A stretch of DNA of 43,173 nucleotides from CAKSEI01 sp964403505 (GTDB taxonomy: Bacteria; Bacillota; Clostridia; Oscillospirales; CAG-272). Position 1 is the stretch's first letter. Each line of letters starts with the position of its first letter. Below are positions 40,728 through 43,173 of this stretch, piece by piece. Both the position numbers and the translations under genes were made by a program. The notes below the pieces were generated by a model. That model searched no databases and had not been told where the DNA came from. It saw only the letters and a program-made list of their open reading frames with translations. The stretch covers positions 1 to 43,173 of the forward strand of contig CAYOFP010000017.1 of the NCBI GenBank assembly GCA_964403505.1. The letters are read 5' to 3'.

Positions 40728-43100
40728 ATGTCGGATAACTCACTCGGTGCACGTTTTTTAGAGATCAAGCGTGCTCTCTTTGATAAAAAATACTCATTTC
40801 TCAATTCCCGTCAGCGTGAGGCGGTCTATACGGTAAACGGACCGCTCCTGATACTCGCAGGCGCCGGCAGCGGAAAGACAACTGTGCTTGTCAACCGTAT
40901 CGCACATATAATCAAATACGGAAACGCATACTATTCCGAGAATGTACCTGCAGACCTCTCACCGGGAACGGTTGAGGCCCTCGGCGGTATGCTCTCCATG
41001 CCTGCCGAGGCGCTTGAGCCGGTACTTAGCGGATTTTCTGAGCCAAACTGCCGGCCATACGAGATACTGACGTTCACTTTTACCAATAAAGCGGCAAACG
41101 AAATGAAAGAGCGCCTTGCTAAGGTGCTCGGCGAGGATGTCGCATCGGATATATGGGCAGGGACGTTCCATTCCATCTGCGTGCGTATCCTGCGCCGATA
41201 CGGCGACCTGATCGGTTATGCGCCCGGTTTTACGATATATGATACCGATGATACAAAGCGCCTTTTGCGTGACGTATTAAAAAAGCTGAATATCGATGAA
41301 AAGATATTGCCCATAAAAACCGTGCAGAATCTTATCAGCCGTGCGAAGGACAAGCTCTGTACACCGGCGGAATTTGAGGCGGAGACGGGCGACGACTATA
41401 AATTACAGCTCGTCTCAAAGGTATATACCGAATATCAGAAACAAATGGAGGAGAATAACGTCCTCGATTTTGACGATATTATTATGAAGACGGTGTATCT
41501 GCTCAAAACCGAGACGGGCGTATGTGAATACTATCAGCGCAGATTTAAGTATGTGTGCGTAGACGAGTATCAGGATACCAACTATGCGCAGTTTGTGCTG
41601 ACGGGTCTGCTTTGCGGCGGATATAAAAATATCATGGTCGTGGGTGATGACGACCAGAGTATATATGCTTTCCGCGGTGCGACGATCGAGAATATACTGA
41701 ATTTCGATTCGACATTCAAGGGTGCGAAGGTGGTAAAGCTCGAGCAGAACTACCGCAGTACGGGAAATATACTCGGTGCGGCGAATGCCGTTATCAGCCA
41801 TAATGATGCGAGACGGGGCAAGGAGCTGTGGACGGACAAAGGTGACGGCGACAAGATATTACTGCGTGAGCTTGATAATCAGAATGAAGAGGCCCGCTTT
41901 GTCGTAAATAATATCATGGCGCTTTCGGGCGAAGGCAAAAGGGCTCTGCGTGATTTTGCGATACTATATCGGACGAACGCTCAGTCGCAGTCGCTCGAGT
42001 CGGTGTTCGCACGCAGCGGACTTGCTTACCGTGTGCTCGGCGGCATTCGCTTCTACGAGCGTAAGGAGATTAAGGATATCATAGCATATCTTTGCCTTGT
42101 TAATAACACGAATGATAACCTGCGCTTAAAGCGTATCATCAACGAACCGAAGCGTGGAATAGGAAATACGACTGTCGATGTGATCGAGCAGATATCGATT
42201 GCCGAGGGATGCTCTATGTTCTCGGTCATGGAAAATTGCGATAAATATACTGCGCTCTCACGTTCGATAACAAAATTAAAGGAATTCACAAATCTGATAA
42301 ATTCTCTTATATATATAAAGGAAGAAGAATCGCTTCCCGAGCTGTTTAAGCAGACGATAATCAGGAGCGGATATCAGTCCATGCTCATCGCCGGCGGTGA
42401 AGCCGAACGGGACAGACTCGAAAATATCGAGGAGCTTATCTCGACCGCCGTTGAATTTGAGCAGAATAATGATGAGGCAGATCTTTCCGATTTTCTCGAG
42501 GAGGTCGCACTCGTGTCTGATGTGGATAATTATGATGCCGATGCCGATGCGGTCACGCTTATGACCATACACTCGGCAAAAGGCCTTGAATTCCCGGTTG
42601 TGTTTCTTCCCGGGCTTGAGGACGGACTTTTTCCGGGATTCCGTTCGATCGGCGACGCAAAAGAGACCGAGGAGGAGCGCAGACTTGCATACGTTGCCAT
42701 AACACGTGCAAAGGAGAAGCTGTATATCACCCATGCAAGGCAGAGGCTCATGTACGGTAATACGTCGTTTAATCCTTTATCTAGATTTGTTTCGGAAATA
42801 CCCGATATCTTCCTTGATAAAGAAGTTAAATACGAGACCCGTCATCCTGAATACTCTTCATCGAGACGGCCTGTCTTTGAGAACGAGCCGAGGAGAGAAT
42901 TCACTCGAAATATCACGAATAGCGAAAAACCCAATCTGACATTCGCATCGGGCGACAGAGTAAAGCATATGAAATTCGGAGAGGGAACCGTACTTTCTGC
43001 AAAGCCTATGGGCGGAGATGTCCTGTATGAAGTGGCATTCGATGATGTCGGCACAAAGAAACTTATGGGTACCTATGCGAAGCTGAAAAAGCTGAATTGA
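40728..43100 (+). CDS. pcrA: ATP-dependent DNA helicase PcrA/UvrD
   Basis: Superfamily 1 3'-5' helicase for repair and replication restart, 790 residues. Motifs in order: LNSRQREAVYTVNGPLLILA, Walker A GAGSGKTT (Lys50), TFTFTNKAANEM, VDEYQDTNYAQF, VGDDDQSIYAFRGA, LEQNYRST, VTLMTIHSAKGLEFPVVF and YVAITRAKEKLYIT. About 40 extra residues lie between Walker A and motif Ia (NAYYSENVPADLSPGTVEAL and on). The C-terminal Tudor-like part FASGDRVKHMKFGEGTV binds RNA polymerase in relatives. An ATG at 40704 exists, but it lies at the likely transcription start; AAAGGGA serves ATG 40728. Confidence 0.95.
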   Translation: MSDNSLGARFLEIKRALFDKKYSFLNSRQREAVYTVNGPLLILAGAGSGKTTVLVNRIAHIIKYGNAYYSENVPADLSPGTVEALGGMLSMPAEALEPVLSGFSEPNCRPYEILTFTFTNKAANEMKERLAKVLGEDVASDIWAGTFHSICVRILRRYGDLIGYAPGFTIYDTDDTKRLLRDVLKKLNIDEKILPIKTVQNLISRAKDKLCTPAEFEAETGDDYKLQLVSKVYTEYQKQMEENNVLDFDDIIMKTVYLLKTETGVCEYYQRRFKYVCVDEYQDTNYAQFVLTGLLCGGYKNIMVVGDDDQSIYAFRGATIENILNFDSTFKGAKVVKLEQNYRSTGNILGAANAVISHNDARRGKELWTDKGDGDKILLRELDNQNEEARFVVNNIMALSGEGKRALRDFAILYRTNAQSQSLESVFARSGLAYRVLGGIRFYERKEIKDIIAYLCLVNNTNDNLRLKRIINEPKRGIGNTTVDVIEQISIAEGCSMFSVMENCDKYTALSRSITKLKEFTNLINSLIYIKEEESLPELFKQTIIRSGYQSMLIAGGEAERDRLENIEELISTAVEFEQNNDEADLSDFLEEVALVSDVDNYDADADAVTLMTIHSAKGLEFPVVFLPGLEDGLFPGFRSIGDAKETEEERRLAYVAITRAKEKLYITHARQRLMYGNTSFNPLSRFVSEIPDIFLDKEVKYETRHPEYSSSRRPVFENEPRREFTRNITNSEKPNLTFASGDRVKHMKFGEGTVLSAKPMGGDVLYEVAFDDVGTKKLMGTYAKLKKLN

Positions 43101-43139
43101 AAAAAATCGAAAAAAAGTAAAAAAACTTAAAAAAAGGTA

Positions 43140-43168
43140 TTGACAATTAGGGAGGTAGGTGGTATAAT
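43140..43168 (+). promoter_or_regulatory. Strong promoter reading out of the window
   Basis: Consensus TTGACA (43140-43145), 17-bp spacer and TATAAT (43163-43168) with TGG before it. Its gene lies beyond the right edge. The A-rich stretch 43101-43139 holds no hairpin. Confidence 0.88.
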
Positions 43169-43173
43169 AGCAA

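Overview
The window looks like chromosome of a low-to-mid GC Firmicute of class Clostridia. Evidence: a large SRP RNA in front of dnaX-ybaB-recR, the rplU-prp-rpmA operon with an L21 leader and an N-terminally extended L27, a T-box leader, MecA, S-layer homology (SLH) domains, AGGAGG-type ribosome sites and sigma-A promoters with 17-bp spacers. There is no phage, insertion sequence or CRISPR array. The gene content is mostly housekeeping, with several small accessory modules between.

Layout. 1-500: 5' part of gap (GAPDH), minus strand. 641-4608: a possible 30-codon ORF, then a heterodimeric ABC exporter pair on its own promoter. 4680-5674: a histidine-kinase-like protein that seems to have lost its catalytic residues and to have almost no leader. 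5678-6866: mecA and a family-4 uracil-DNA glycosylase, minus strand. 6948-10343: a C39-like surface lipoprotein followed by a secreted GH26-like, SLH-anchored protein. 10348-11761: citrate synthase. 11788-13707: PadR regulator, DUF1700-like membrane protein and DUF4097 adhesin-like protein. 13714-14736: a family 2 glycosyltransferase. 14754-15927: rplU-prp-rpmA. 15913-20279: two M16 peptidase homologues (one active, one not), lgt and folD. 20276-22899: hup and comEC. 22946-24736: a small membrane protein and gpsA. 24759-27860: an aromatic amino acid type ABC importer (TrpXYZ-like) under a T-box whose specifier reads UUC (Phe). 27898-27969: a short relic resembling gpsA. 28013-31006: an operon of an SLH surface protein, a small membrane protein and a MutS-like ATPase. 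31028-33964: SRP RNA, dnaX, ybaB, recR. 33962-34127: a 166-bp MITE-like inverted repeat. 34147-37000: TVP38-family protein, pssA, psd, PAP2 (phosphatidylethanolamine synthesis). 36999-39251: alpha-L-rhamnosidase. 39262-40610: a DUF2089-like regulator and a small partner gene under tandem ACTAGT-containing repeats. 40670-43100: pcrA/uvrD helicase. 43140-43168: a promoter that reads out of the window.

How the genes work together. Genes are packed tightly: many neighbours share stop/start codons (ATGA, GTGA, TTGA or TAATG), promoters are tucked into the 3' ends of upstream genes, and several genes start just after terminator-like hairpins. Prp matures L27 encoded beside it. The M16 pair probably forms a heterodimer. 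PssA and Psd make phosphatidylethanolamine in two steps. The T-box should switch on the importer when tRNA-Phe is uncharged.

The best candidates for something not well described are the SLH/membrane/MutS-like operon, the DUF2089-like two-gene unit with tandem operators, and the kinase-like protein. I did not find an obvious defence or mobile system.
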